From Candidatus Pantoea bituminis (GTDB lineage: Bacteria > Pseudomonadota > Gammaproteobacteria > Enterobacterales > Enterobacteriaceae), in assembly GCF_018842675.1 (NCBI RefSeq), contig NZ_JAGTWO010000004.1, positions 3,658,001-3,722,000 on the forward strand: DNA of 64,000 bases. The letters are read 5' to 3'. This document shows, piece after piece, positions 40,742-51,237 of the stretch. The translations under genes were made by a program, and so were the position numbers. Each line of letters begins with the position of its first letter. The stretch's first letter is position 1. The notes under the pieces were generated by a model that was not told the DNA's origin, did not search any database, and worked only from the letters and a program-made list of their open reading frames with translations.

Positions 40742-41087
40742 AGTGATGGGTTCTTAAACTCGGGGTAATACTCGGAATGTTTGTCGTGAGTGGTATGGCA
40801 ATTAATCCATGCCTGTTAATGGCTTTTTTCGACTCTTCTCGACGATCATCGTCAGGGATGGCGACTGGAAGCGTGGAGAGGGTTCGATTGCTATGCCAAA
40901 GTTGGAGCTAACCGTCAGATTGCAAAACCGCTGTTATAGGTACAGTGCGACAGGGTTTAACAAGGGAAAACTTTTAGATGCTAACTACAAGGTAAGTGCG
41001 TAATGCAGTCTTGGTAACTTAGCATGCTTGAAAGAGAACGTCCAGCAGCAGGCAAAAAATTCACCAATGCTGAACGTTCAGTCCTGA
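40742..41087 (-). other. rho leader and trxA-rho intergenic region
   Basis: 346 bases without a confident gene. In E. coli rho has a long 5' leader with a small ORF, rhoL, and is autoregulated. I do not find a clear rhoL homologue; a 15-codon ORF (MIVEKSRKKPLTGMD, 40802-40849) exists but is unsupported. A perfect 6-bp palindrome GACGAT-C-ATCGTC lies at 40841-40853, and CTGAACGTTCAG with a nearby T6 tract lies just after trxA. Confidence 0.4.
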
Positions 41088-41420
41088 TTAAGCCAGATTA
41101 GCGTTCAGGAACTCTTTCAATTGACCTTTGGACAAGGCGCCCACTTTGGTCGCGGCGACTTCACCGTTTTTAAACAGTAGCAGCGTCGGAATACCACGAA
41201 TACCGTATTTCGGTGCAGTGCCCGGATTGTCGTCGATGTTCAGCTTAGCGATGGTCAATTTGCCATCGTACTCTTCTGCGACTTCATCAAGGATAGGGGC
41301 GATCATTTTACAAGGACCACACCATTCAGCCCAGAAATCTACCAGTGTAACGCCGTCGGCTTTTAGCACGTCGGTGTCGAAACTGTCATCGGTCAGATGA
41401 ACGATTTTATCGCTGCTCAT
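41088..41420 (-). CDS. trxA: TrxA, thioredoxin 1
   Basis: Thioredoxin of 110 residues with the redox-active WCGPCK motif near residue 33, conserved Asp in TLVDFWAEW and cis-Pro in RGIPTLLLF near 78. Cytosolic reductant for ribonucleotide reductase, methionine sulfoxide reductase and others. It lies upstream of rho and is divergent from rhlB, as in E. coli. Confidence 0.98.
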   Translation of the reverse strand: MSSDKIVHLTDDSFDTDVLKADGVTLVDFWAEWCGPCKMIAPILDEVAEEYDGKLTIAKLNIDDNPGTAPKYGIRGIPTLLLFKNGEVAATKVGALSKGQLKEFLNANLA

Positions 41421-41537
41421 GTTTTACTCCACAAGATTATGCCTGGCGAATTGGCGTAAAATATACCAATGTAGGTTGACTTTATTTCATCGGATACGCT
41501 TTCGTAAAGCGATAGTAAGCTGATATTCTACCACACT

Positions 41538-42830
41538 ATGAGCAAAACACACTTAACCGAACAGAAGTTTTCCGACTTCGCCCTGCACCCTACGGTGGTG
41601 GAAGCCCTTGATATTAAAGGCTTTCAGCATTGCACGCCGATTCAGGCGTTAGCACTGCCTTTTACGCTTTCAGGGCGTGATGTCGCAGGTCAGGCGCAAA
41701 CCGGTACCGGCAAAACGATGGCGTTTTTAACGTCAACGTTTCATCATCTTCTCTCAAATCCTGCGGCGGAAGGCCGTCAGGTCAATCAGCCACGCGCATT
41801 AATTCTGGCCCCAACGCGTGAACTTGCGGTGCAAATTCATGCCGACGCAGAACCGCTGGCAGCCACAACCGGGTTGAAACTTGGCCTGGCATATGGCGGC
41901 GACGGCTATGATAAACAGCTTAAAGTGCTGGAAAACGGCGTTGATATTCTTATCGCCACCACCGGTCGTTTAATCGATTACGCAAAGCAAAATCACGTTA
42001 ACCTCGGTGCTATTCAGGTCATGGTGCTGGACGAAGCCGATCGCATGTTTGATCTCGGCTTTATTAAAGATATTCGCTGGTTATTCCGCCGCATGCCGGC
42101 TGCGTCCCAACGTCTGAGTATGTTGTTCTCCGCCACGCTCTCCTACCGAGTGCGTGAACTGGCGTTCGAACACATGAACAGCGCCGAATATGTCGAAGTA
42201 GAACCCGAGCAAAAAACCGGTCACCGCATTCAGGAAGAGCTTTTCTATCCGTCTAACGAAGAGAAAATGCGCCTGCTGCAGACTTTGCTGGAAGAAGAGT
42301 GGCCAGACCGCGCGATCATTTTCGCCAACACCAAGCATCGTTGTGAAGATATCTGGGGCCATTTGGCTGCCGATGGTCATCGCGTTGGTTTGTTGACGGG
42401 TGATGTGGCACAGAAGAAGCGTCTGCGCATTCTGGATGACTTCACCAAAGGTGATGTTGACATTCTTGTCGCTACCGATGTTGCCGCACGTGGCCTGCAT
42501 ATTCCTGCGGTAACTCACGTCTTTAACTATGACCTGCCGGACGATCGTGAAGATTACGTTCACCGCATTGGTCGTACCGGACGCGCAGGTGCCAGCGGCC
42601 ATTCAATCAGCCTGGCGTGTGAAGAATACGCACTGAATTTGCCTGGCATTGAAGAGTACATTGGTCACAGCATTCCGGTCAGTAAATACAACAGTGACGC
42701 GTTGATGAGCGATCTGCCGCCACCAAAACGTCTGGCGCGTAGCCGCACGGGCAACGGTCCACGTCGTGGCGGTAACAACGCCAACCGTCGCGGTGCACCA
42801 CGCAACAATAACCGTAAACGTTCGAGTTAA
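41538..42830 (+). CDS. rhlB: RhlB, DEAD-box RNA helicase of the degradosome
   Basis: ATP-dependent RNA helicase of 430 residues bound to RNase E in the degradosome. Q-motif and Walker [13 protein letters not shown] near residue 52, [13 protein letters not shown] near 165, FSATLSYRV near 197, [18 protein letters not shown] near 315 and [10 protein letters not shown] near 345, followed by a basic Arg/Asn-rich tail ([16 protein letters not shown]). Confidence 0.96.
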   Translation: MSKTHLTEQKFSDFALHPTVVEALDIKGFQHCTPIQALALPFTLSGRDVAGQAQTGTGKTMAFLTSTFHHLLSNPAAEGRQVNQPRALILAPTRELAVQIHADAEPLAATTGLKLGLAYGGDGYDKQLKVLENGVDILIATTGRLIDYAKQNHVNLGAIQVMVLDEADRMFDLGFIKDIRWLFRRMPAASQRLSMLFSATLSYRVRELAFEHMNSAEYVEVEPEQKTGHRIQEELFYPSNEEKMRLLQTLLEEEWPDRAIIFANTKHRCEDIWGHLAADGHRVGLLTGDVAQKKRLRILDDFTKGDVDILVATDVAARGLHIPAVTHVFNYDLPDDREDYVHRIGRTGRAGASGHSISLACEEYALNLPGIEEYIGHSIPVSKYNSDALMSDLPPPKRLARSRTGNGPRRGGNNANRRGAPRNNNRKRSS

Positions 42831-42837
42831 GCTCACC

Positions 42838-44321
42838 ATGCTAAGCGCATCGTCACTTTATGCTGCGATTGATTTAGGATCTAACAGCTTTCATATGTTG
42901 GTGGTGCGCGAAGTGTCTGGCAGTATTCAGACCGTTGCGAAAATTAAGCGCAAGGTACGCCTTGCTGCAGGTCTGGATAAGAGCAACCAGTTGTCAGCTG
43001 AAGCGATGACGCGTGGCTGGCAATGTCTCAAACTGTTTTCGGAACAGCTACAAGATATTCCTCTTGATCAAATTCGCGTCGTGGCAACTGCCACGCTGCG
43101 TCTTGCGTCCAATGCGCAACAATTCCTTGAAACCGCCCAAAAAATTCTCGGCTGTGACATCAACGTGATCAGCGGAGAAGAAGAAGCCCGCCTGATTTAT
43201 CAAGGTGTGGCTCACACCACAGGGGTTCCGATCAACGATTGGTGGTCGATATCGGTGGCGGCAGCACTGAACTGGCAACCGGCGACGGGTCCCACGCTAC
43301 GGTGTTATTTAGCTTATCAATGGGTTGCGTCACATGGCTGGAGCGTTTTTTCAGCGATCGCCATCTGGCAAAAGAAAATTTTGATCAGGCTGAACAAGCG
43401 GCGCGTGAAATGATTCACCCTGTGGCGTCTCGGCTGCGCGAACAAGGCTGGCAAGCTTGTGTTGGCGCATCAGGCACCGTTCAGGCGTTGCAAGAGATTA
43501 TGGTGGCGCAAGGTATGGACGAGCGCATCACCTTAAGCAAATTGCAGCAACTAAAACAGCGTGCAATTCAATGCGGCAAGCTGGAAGAGTTGGAGATTGA
43601 AGGATTGACGTTGGAGCGTGCGCTGGTTTTCCCCAGCGGCCTGTCGATTTTAATCGCCATTTTTCAGGAGCTGCATATCGAAAGCATGACGCTGGCGGGC
43701 GGCGCACTGCGCGAAGGGTTGGTTTACGGCATGCTGCATCTGCCCATCGATCGCGATATTCGTACCCGCACACTGCAAAATGTTCAGCGCCGCTTCAACA
43801 TTGACGTCGAACAGGCGAGCCGCGTACGTCAGCTTGGGGAAACGTTTTTCCGTCAGGTCAGCGCGCTGTGGAAGCTCGATCAGCGCTGTCGCGATTTACT
43901 GCTTAGCGCCTGCGCCATTCACGAAATAGGCCTGAGCGTTGATTTCCGCCATGCTCCGCAACACGCTGCTTATCTGATTCGCCATCTCGACCTTCCCGGT
44001 TTTACACCTGCTCAGAAAAAATTGCTGGCTTGCCTGTTGCAAAACCAAAGTGGCAGCATCGATTTAGCGTTGCTCACGCAGCAAAATGCCGTACCGCCGC
44101 GCCTGGCGGAGCGCATGTGTCGCTTACTGCGTTTAGCGATTATTTTTTCGAGCCGCCGACGCGACGACACATTGCCAGCGGTGCGATTACGGGCCGATGA
44201 TGATGCCCTGCACCTTACGTTGCCAGCGGGCTGGCTTGATCTGCATCCGCTACGCGCTGAGTTGCTCGAGCAGGAAAGCCATTATCAATCTTACGTCCAC
44301 TGGCTGTTAACGATTTCCTGA
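42838..44321 (+). CDS. gppA: GppA, pppGpp phosphohydrolase / exopolyphosphatase, frameshifted
   Basis: Ppx/GppA-family enzyme that converts pppGpp to ppGpp. The N-terminal phosphate-binding motif is [16 protein letters not shown]; the second motif [14 protein letters not shown] lies across the break. The frame is lost after GVAHTTG at the G4 run 43222-43225; one more G gives [18 protein letters not shown] and a protein of 494 residues, the E. coli length. It starts 7 bases after rhlB, as in E. coli. Confidence 0.93.
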
Positions 44322-44381
44322 TCGCAGCCGCTGAACTTGTCAAAGCAACCTTAAGCCTGCATTCAATGTGATTTAGCGATC

Positions 44382-44401
44382 AGAGGCCAGATTTGGCCTC
44401 T
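44382..44401. terminator. Hairpin between convergent gppA and rep
   Basis: Perfect 8-bp inverted repeat AGAGGCCA-GATT-TGGCCTCT, flanked by GATC on both sides, in the 97-bp gap between the two stops. No U-tract on either strand. Confidence 0.55.
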
Positions 44402-44418
44402 TGATCACTCGGTTTCAA

Positions 44419-46439
44419 CTACGCTTTCTTCGCCTTTTCCAGCATCGCTCTTAATCCTGCCACGCGACTCTGGCCGGTTTTCATGCGCTCTTCCGCACTT
44501 ACCACTTTACGTTCGGTTTCCCACACCACATCATCTTGCGGCAGCTCAAGTAAGAAGCGGCTAGGTTCTGGGCGCATTAACTCGCCATATTGGCGACGTT
44601 CGCGGCATAAAGTGAACGTCAGCTCCTTTTGCGCACGGGTGATGCCCACGTAAGCAAGGCGGCGTTCTTCTTCGATATTATTTTCATCGATGCTGCTCTG
44701 ATGTGGCAGCAAACCCTCTTCCATGCCGACCAGATAAACGTACGGGAACTCCAGCCCTTTCGAAGCATGCAGCGTCATCAGTTGCACCTGATCCAGCTCT
44801 TCATCGCTTTCACCGCGCTCCATCATGTCACGCAAGGTAAAGCGCGTAACAACCTGCGCCAGCGTCATTGGCTCATCCAGATCGGTGCCTTCAAGCATCT
44901 CAGTCATCCACTGAAACAGCGTATTGACGTTTTTCATGCGCATTTCAGCGGCTTTAGGGCTGCCTGACGTTTCAAACAGCCAACTTTCGTAATCGATACC
45001 GCGGATCAAGTCGCGCACGGCATTCACCGGTTCACGTTCGGTCAGTTGGATCAGCGTATTCAACCATTGGGTAAAACGCTGCAAATGCTCCAGTCCGCGC
45101 CCCGTCAGCGTTTGTCCCAGCCCTACATCGAAGCTGGCGTTAAATAAACTTTTATTACGCAAATTGGCCCATTCACCCAGCTTTTGCAGCGTGGCCGGCC
45201 CAATTTCACGGCGTGGCGTATTGACGATTCGCAGAAAAGCGCTGTCGTCATCGGGATTGGTTAACACGCGCAAATAGGCTAATAAATCTTTGATTTCCGG
45301 GCGCGAGAAGAATGAAGTGCCACCTGAAATACGATAAGGAATACGGTTTTGCATCAGCTGCTTTTCAAACACGCGCGACTGATGATTGCCACGGTAAAGA
45401 ATGGCGTAATCTTTGTAGGCCGTTTTATTAATGAAGTGATGCGCAATCATTTCACCCGCCACGCGCTCTGCTTCATGATCTTCATTATTCGCGCTCAGCA
45501 CTTTTAATTCATTGCCGATGCCCAGCTCGGAAAAAGACGTTTTTCAAACACATGCGGATTGTTGGCAATCAAGATATTCGCCGCTTTCAGAATGCGCTGC
45601 GAGGAGCGGTAATTTTGCTCCAGCTTGACGACCTCCAACGCGGGAAAATCTTCTTTCAGCAGAACCAGATTTTGTGGACGTGCGCCACGCCACGAATAGA
45701 TCGATTGGTCGTCATCGCCAACGACGGTAAAACGCGCCCGCGCCCCTACCAGCAATTTCACCAATTCGTATTGACTGGTGTTGGTGTCCTGATACTCATC
45801 GACCAGCAGATAACGAATGCGCTGCTGCCAGCGTTCACGCACTTCCTGGTTGCGCTGCAACAAGAGCGTAGGCAGCAGAATCAAATCATCAAAGTCCAAC
45901 ACGTTGCAGGCTTTAAGGTGCTGGTCGTACAAGCTATAACAGTGCGCAAAAATAGTATCTCGCTCGGAACGCGCCAGAGCGGCGGCCCGAGGCGGATCGA
46001 CAAGATCGTTTTTCCAGTTTGAGATCGTTGAAATAAGCTGCTGTACCAGCGCTTTATCTTCTTCCAGCCACTGTTTGGTCAGCTCCTTCAGCAAGGCGAG
46101 CTGGTCTTGGTCGTCAAACAGCGAGAAGTTTGATTTCATGCCCAACGCGACGTATTCGCGCTTAATGATCTCAAGCCCCAAGGTATGGAACGTTGAGATC
46201 ATCAGGCCACGAGCTTCTTTGCGGCCCAATGTCTGCGCCACTCGCTCTTTCATCTCGCGAGACGCTTTATTGGTAAATGTTACCGCCGCAATGTGGCGTG
46301 CCTGGTAGCCGCACTCACGAATCAGATGCGCAATCTTATTGGTAATAACACGGGTTTTTCCCGATCCCGCACCCGCCAGCACCAGGCAAGGTCCGGTGAC
46401 AAATTCGACAGCACGTTGTTGACCGGGGTTTAAACGCAT
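44419..46439 (-). CDS. rep: Rep, replisome-associated DNA helicase, frameshifted
   Basis: Superfamily 1A 3'-5' helicase that travels with DnaB and removes protein roadblocks ahead of replication forks. Walker [14 protein letters not shown] near residue 23, [17 protein letters not shown] near 215, [17 protein letters not shown] near 240, [11 protein letters not shown] near 278, [19 protein letters not shown] near 555 and [14 protein letters not shown] near 600. The frame breaks near residue 304 at the A5 run 45531-45535; one added base gives [20 protein letters not shown] and 673 residues as in E. coli. Confidence 0.95.
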
Positions 46440-46578
46440 AACGGAATATCACTCAGTAGAAAATGAAAAAGACGGCAGACACCCAATCTCGAACCAGAAC
46501 CACAGCGGTGAGCAACGCACCTACAGTTCGAAAGATAGGGTTATAATGGGCGACGATTATACACAACGAGACACTATC

Positions 46579-46860
46579 ATGGCGAAAACCGCGGCGGCTT
46601 TACACATCCTCGTGAAAGAGGAAGCGCTGGCTAAAGAGTTACTGGCAAAACTGGAAAAAGGCGAAAACTTCCAGCAGTTGGCGAAGAAACATTCAACCTG
46701 CCCGTCAGGGCGTAACGGCGGTGATTTAGGGGAGTTTCGTCAGGGGCAAATGGTGCCGACCTTTGATAAAGCGGTCTTCACCTGCCCGCTGCTGAAACCT
46801 TACGGACCGGTGAAAACCGCTTTTGGTTATCACATCATCAAAGTGATCTACCGTAACTGA
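46579..46860 (+). CDS. ppiC: PpiC, parvulin-type prolyl isomerase
   Basis: Small cytosolic peptidyl-prolyl cis-trans isomerase of 93 residues consisting of one parvulin domain: [13 protein letters not shown] at the N-terminus, [20 protein letters not shown] in the middle and [18 protein letters not shown] at the end. The ATG at 46579 matches E. coli. In E. coli ppiC adjoins ilvC; here its stop codon directly abuts the stop of yhjG with no bases between. Confidence 0.95.
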   Translation: MAKTAAALHILVKEEALAKELLAKLEKGENFQQLAKKHSTCPSGRNGGDLGEFRQGQMVPTFDKAVFTCPLLKPYGPVKTAFGYHIIKVIYRN

Positions 46861-48927
46861 TTACTTCTTGCTCTTCATCTGCTGCAAAATAGTGCTGCAC
46901 TGATTGTCTTCATTATCACTTGGAGAAATCAGTGCCAGCAATGCGGCGGCAGGCGCAACCACCGCGCCCAATGCTACCGCTGCCGCGCCACGTGCAATTA
47001 ACGGCCCCGCTTTCACCCCCGCATCCGGGCTTTTAAACGTGCCGCGCACGTAAAGCGGCGATCGCAGCGTGATAATACGCACACCTTTACTCTCAGGATT
47101 AACGGTGAGATCCATGCGTTCGTTGGCAAAGTTGGCGTTGCCGGTAATATTAATCACCGCGTTCTCGGTATCGAACACAAAGAGGTTCGGCGTTGCTAAG
47201 CCGTTTTGCAGTTTGATATCGGTCGCAGCGCAGTTGATACGCACTTCATCATCACCGAAGAGTTTACCCACCACGTAATTACCGACATTCAGCCCGGCTA
47301 TTTCCATCAGGCTGCGGCTAATTAAACCATCGTTCATCAGCAACTTGAGTTGACCATTACTGGTCGCCAGCAAATCCGCCACTGAGTTGCCGTTGCCGGT
47401 AAAGCTGGCATCACCGTTTAGCTGACCCATGCTGTTTTGCATGGCAGTTACATCCGGGAACAACTGACGCAGATGCAGTTTACGTGCATGTATATCCGCG
47501 CGTCCCCGCATCGGGGTTCGATCGCCTTCCAGATGTATGGTGCTGTTCAGACTGCCGCCCGCCATACCAAAGCGCAGCGGATCTAACAGCAAATCACCGT
47601 TTTTAAGCTGTAAATGGGTATAAAGATCGCTTAACGGCAGCGAATTACTGTGTTCGATGCGCTTTCCGCTGAACTTCACATCAGCGTCCATGACATCCCA
47701 GCTTTTGGTATCAAACTTGTCATGCGGCAAGACACGATCGGCAGGCTGCGTCGATTTTTCACCGCGCTGCGCTTTAGCCTGCACAGTTTTTTCACTGCCT
47801 TTACCGGAATCTACCCCAATCAGCGGCCCCAAATCAGCCATGCGCAGCTGACGAGATGTCAGTTCGCCAGCCAGTTTAGGCCGCGGTTTGCCTTGGGTAT
47901 AAGTCAGCGATCCATGAATATCGCTGTCGCCAATATGACCATTAAAATTCTCATAGTGGAAAACCGGCCCCTTCTCACCCGCAAACTTGGCGATCAAATG
48001 ACCATCGGTTTCGTACGGCGGGGTATCAGGCAGCAACACGCCGGTTAAACCATACAAGTTGGCTAAGGTGTCACCCGAGAAGCGCAGACGCACATCCAAT
48101 CCACCAAGATTCATCGGATCTTGCAACCCGCCCGTGACCTGCACGCGTGTACTGCCATTGCGAATATCTGCCTGGAGAGGGAATGGCGTTGTCTGGCTGC
48201 GCAGCGATAACATGCCACCAATTTTGCCTTCGCCAACCAGCCGCTCATTGTTGTAGGTGCCGTTCGCCTGCCAGCCAAAGACAAAATCACCCGCGCCTTT
48301 TTGCTTGTCATCGCCGCCAGCAATTTGTGCATAAGGTAACGGTTTACCCAGCGGATTCACTTTTACCGTGACATCGGCTTTATTGACGGCGTCGCGATAA
48401 CGAATCTGACCTTGATCAAACAGGATATTGTCGAGACGGAATGACCAGGCTGACGGCGGCGCGTTTTCATCTTTGCTGTCACTGTTGGCAAGATTGAAGG
48501 TCCAGTTATTTTTCTTATCCGCTGTTTGGATCAGGCGTGCATCGGGCGCTTCCAGTTTGATCCACGGAATAAAAACTTCTTTATGCAGCAGAGCCAACGG
48601 TGCCAGCGTGGCGTCCACGCGTTGTAAATGCACCATCGTCACTTCTGGAATTTCGGGCGGATTGCCCAGCATGATGTCCTGCGCATGCAGATGCGGCCAC
48701 GGCACCCAGCTGCGCCAGCCCGGTTCGTCGCGATTGCGCTCCCAGGCCACGCCTAAATCGCCGCGAATGGCGAAAGGACGGTTCAGTTCAGTGGAGACTT
48801 TCTGGTTGATGGTTGGCTTCAGGCGATTCCAGTCAAACGTGGCAATCACCACGATGATCACCACAACCAACAATAAAAAATCCCAATAATCCAGCTTACT
48901 ATTTTTCCCGTACGTGACATTTTGCAT
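46861..48927 (-). CDS. yhjG: YhjG, AsmA-family envelope protein
   Basis: AsmA-like protein of 688 residues with an N-terminal membrane anchor (residues about 14-30) and a long periplasmic beta-rich body; AsmA-family members are thought to bridge the envelope and influence lipid transport or outer membrane assembly. Strong similarity to E. coli YhjG: VIATFDWNRLKPTINQKVST near 28, GLNVGNYVVGKLFGDDEVRI near 520 and SPLYVRGTFKSPDAGVKAGP near 610. The start at 48927 aligns with E. coli; an ATG at 48984 that overlaps the corrected pdeH stop is an alternative. Confidence 0.88.
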   Translation of the reverse strand: MQNVTYGKNSKLDYWDFLLLVVVIIVVIATFDWNRLKPTINQKVSTELNRPFAIRGDLGVAWERNRDEPGWRSWVPWPHLHAQDIMLGNPPEIPEVTMVHLQRVDATLAPLALLHKEVFIPWIKLEAPDARLIQTADKKNNWTFNLANSDSKDENAPPSAWSFRLDNILFDQGQIRYRDAVNKADVTVKVNPLGKPLPYAQIAGGDDKQKGAGDFVFGWQANGTYNNERLVGEGKIGGMLSLRSQTTPFPLQADIRNGSTRVQVTGGLQDPMNLGGLDVRLRFSGDTLANLYGLTGVLLPDTPPYETDGHLIAKFAGEKGPVFHYENFNGHIGDSDIHGSLTYTQGKPRPKLAGELTSRQLRMADLGPLIGVDSGKGSEKTVQAKAQRGEKSTQPADRVLPHDKFDTKSWDVMDADVKFSGKRIEHSNSLPLSDLYTHLQLKNGDLLLDPLRFGMAGGSLNSTIHLEGDRTPMRGRADIHARKLHLRQLFPDVTAMQNSMGQLNGDASFTGNGNSVADLLATSNGQLKLLMNDGLISRSLMEIAGLNVGNYVVGKLFGDDEVRINCAATDIKLQNGLATPNLFVFDTENAVINITGNANFANERMDLTVNPESKGVRIITLRSPLYVRGTFKSPDAGVKAGPLIARGAAAVALGAVVAPAAALLALISPSDNEDNQCSTILQQMKSKK

Positions 48928-48983
48928 TCTCCTTGCCCTTCCCCGGTCTCCGTTAAAGATAGTCGAGAGCGTGGGGAACGGCA

Positions 48984-49756
48984 TCAGGGAAGCTGGATAG
49001 GAAGATGATTCAATTCAGAAAAGGGCACTGGGCGCGAAAAAAATAGCCTTGCGCCGCCATAGCAGGAGAAGATTGCACTTGTTGCCACTCCTCTTCTGTT
49101 TCTACACCTTCAACAATCACGCCATTGCAGTAACGGTTAATCAAAGCCAACAACATAGAAAACAAGCTGCATCCCTCTTCGCTGGCGCGCAGCAGGATGA
49201 ACAGTTCACGCGAAAGCTTGATGTAGTCGTACTTGAGTTCAGTCAGAGCAGAGAAATTTGCCATGCCGGAACCGAAATCATCCAGCCAAAGCGGGCCGAG
49301 TTCCGGCATCTGCGCCACCATCTCTTCCTGCGGCAAAACATGGTGTTCGGTCAGTTCGAATCGCACCCAAGGCAAGCGCGCAATTAAATTGCGAATGGTG
49401 GGATGATTTTGAATCGACAGCAGCGAAGGGCCGTCAATATTCACGGATGCGACAATGCCGGTGCGTTCGAAAAAAGTGGCCCACTGCGTTAAGAGTTCCA
49501 GCTGTTCATGCACAACATACAGACGTTGAGGAATATCGAGCGCCGCGAAATAGGCTTCAGACGATAACTTTTCCTCCGGCGTAGACGGATGGGTGATGGC
49601 GGTCAACAATTCAATCGCTAACAGCCGACCCGTGGTCTGATAGATCGGCTGAAAAGTATAAAACCGTTGGCATTGCTGCCAGAAAAGGCGCGTTTCCTGC
49701 GGGGGATTGATGTCAGTCGAAGAAGGTAGTCTGGGACTAATATTCTCCATCACCAT
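48984..49756 (-). CDS. pdeH: PdeH (YhjH), c-di-GMP phosphodiesterase, frameshifted near its end
   Basis: Stand-alone EAL-domain enzyme that degrades c-di-GMP and keeps motility active in E. coli. Catalytic elements are present: the EAL-type motif as LLAIELLTAI near residue 40, NIDGPSLL near 100, PLWLDDFGSGMANFSAL near 150 and VIVEGVETEEEW near 215. As read, the protein ends early after GYFFRAQ; one more base in the A7 run 49037-49043 gives GYFFSRPVPFSELNHLP and a 257-residue protein that matches the E. coli C-terminus. A sigma-28 promoter candidate lies upstream. AGGA precedes the ATG at 49756. Confidence 0.9.
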
Positions 49757-49872
49757 GGTATTTTCCTGGTTGGTGGCGAGCGCCTCAATGCGGCAACCTA
49801 ACGGCAATTTTGGTAATTACTTTTTTTAGGGCCGCAATAAAGCGAAGAGTGTACCAACCCACCTACCTAAAC

Positions 49873-49898
49873 AATCGGCGAAAAAAGCCTGCATTTAT
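49873..49898 (-). promoter_or_regulatory. Sigma-28 (FliA) promoter candidate for pdeH
   Basis: On the minus strand TAAA, 14 bases, GCCGATTG. The flagellar consensus is TAAA-N15-GCCGATAA. The spacer contains a T6 run, the kind of site that has lost one base repeatedly in this sequence, so the true spacing may be 15. E. coli pdeH is known to be FliA-dependent. Confidence 0.6.
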
Positions 49899-49941
49899 TC
49901 GCTTTATCAATCAGATCGCACCCTAATCGCGACTTAAGTGG

Positions 49942-49962
49942 AATCAAAACGGCGTTTTAAAA
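49942..49962. promoter_or_regulatory. KdgR-like operator upstream of kdgK
   Basis: AAAACGGCGTTTT is a perfect 13-bp palindrome with the core AAAC-N3-GTTT of the KdgR motif used in enterobacteria for pectate/2-keto-3-deoxygluconate genes. The outer bases match less well. It lies 64-84 bases before kdgK. Confidence 0.45.
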
Positions 49963-50025
49963 ATCGTTGACGTCTGCCATACCAGACGCGAGACTAATGC
50001 AATATTTCACTACAGGCCGAAAACC

Positions 50026-50957
50026 ATGACGCAGAAAAAATCGCCGTTATTGGCGAATGCATGATTGAGCTGTCCGAAAAGGGTGAGAACATTAAACGTG
50101 GTTTTGGCGGTGATACGCTCAACACCGCAGTTTATATCGCCCGCCAGGTTGATGACGCGCAGCTAAGCGTAGATTACGTTACCGCGCTGGGTACAGATTC
50201 GTTCAGCGATCAAATGATCGCCGCCTGGCAGCAGGAAAAGGTTAAAACCGATCTGATTCAGCGGCTAGATAACAAAATGCCGGGCCTGTATGTGATTGAA
50301 ACTGATCCACACGGCGAACGCACCTTCTGGTATTGGCGCAGCGATGCTGCCGCACGGTATTGGCTCGACAGTGCAAACAGCGACGCGGTTTGCCAGCAGC
50401 TCGAAAATTATGATTACCTCTATTTAAGCGGCATCAGCCTGGCGATTTTGCCTGATGCCAGCCGTGAGAAATTAATGGATCTGCTGTCGCGTTGTCGCGC
50501 CAACGGCGGCAAGGTGATATTTGATAACAACTACCGTCCACGCTTGTGGGCTGATAAATCCCAGGCACAAGCGGCCTATCGCGCCATGCTAAATTGCACT
50601 GATATCGCCTTCTTGACTCTGGATGATGAGCATTTGCTATGGGGTGAACAGACGCTTGAAGCGGTTATTGCCCGAACGCGCGAGGCTGGTGCCAGTGAAA
50701 TCGTCATCAAACGCGGCGCAGAATCTTGCCTGGTTGCTATCGGTGATGATCCTTTGATTGATGTCGCTGCGGTACGTCTGGCGAAAGAAAAAATCATTGA
50801 TACGACGGCAGCAGGTGACTCATTCAGCGCGGGCTACCTTTCTCAACGTTTGGTCGGTGCATCGCCTCAGGCGGCGGCCGAGCGAGGCCATCTCACTGCC
50901 AGCACGGTGATCCAACATCGCGGTGCCATCATTCCGCTAAATGCCATGCCGAATTAA
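50026..50957 (+). CDS. kdgK: KdgK, 2-keto-3-deoxygluconate kinase, frameshifted at the start
   Basis: PfkB-family kinase that phosphorylates 2-keto-3-deoxygluconate to KDPG for the Entner-Doudoroff aldolase. The body is clear: GGDTLNTAVYIARQVDD near residue 25, YLYLSGISLAIL near 125, IFDNNYRPRLWADK near 158 and the signature DTTAAGDSFSAGYLSQRL near 250. The true start is the ATG at 50026; the A6 run 50035-50040 lacks one A, and repairing it gives MTQKKIAVIGECMIEL. Repaired length about 310 residues. Confidence 0.93.
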
Positions 50958-50962
50958 TATTC

Positions 50963-50989
50963 CGCCCCATTTATTGGGGCGTTATTATA
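50963..50989 (+). terminator. Terminator after kdgK
   Basis: CGCCCC, 7-nt loop, GGGGCG followed by TTATTAT, starting 5 bases after the kdgK stop. Confidence 0.65.
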
Positions 50990-51182
50990 AAAACGCGTTA
51001 AAAAATCCATTCATTAAATTGCGTCCTCCGACAATAATATTAATAATTACTGTTATCTGAACACGTTAAATATATGAATAATATAATCTGTCATTTTCAA
51101 TAAAATAGTAGATCTACGTCTGAAAAAAATAATTAACTTCCTGCTTTAGATTTACTCTGCAGCCCATTTATTTTATATTTTT

Positions 51183-51210
51183 TTGGTCTTGAGAAAGACA
51201 AATCTATAAA
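51183..51210 (+). promoter_or_regulatory. Promoter candidate of the microcin-like gene
   Basis: TTGGTC, 16-bp spacer, TATAAA, within a strongly AT-rich 250-bp stretch. It ends 28 bases before the ATG, and AAGGAAA lies between as a good ribosome site. Confidence 0.5.
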
Positions 51211-51237
51211 TCTGACCACTAAAATAAGGAAATTTCC

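Noticed and set aside
40802..40849. 15-codon ORF as a rhoL homologue
   Set aside because: No similarity to the E. coli RhoL peptide and no clear ribosome site; left unassigned in the rho leader.
46546..46578. Upstream ATG for ppiC at 46546
   Set aside because: The eleven extra codons are outside the parvulin family alignment; the ATG at 46579 matches E. coli PpiC.
48928..48984. Start of yhjG at 48984, coupled to the corrected pdeH stop (TGATG)
   Set aside because: The 19 extra residues do not match the family, and the ATG at 48927 aligns with the E. coli start; kept only as an alternative.
51000..51180. Fur box upstream of the microcin-like gene
   Set aside because: The stretch is AT-rich and contains scattered AATAAT-like hexamers, but no arrangement close enough to the Fur consensus to claim iron control.
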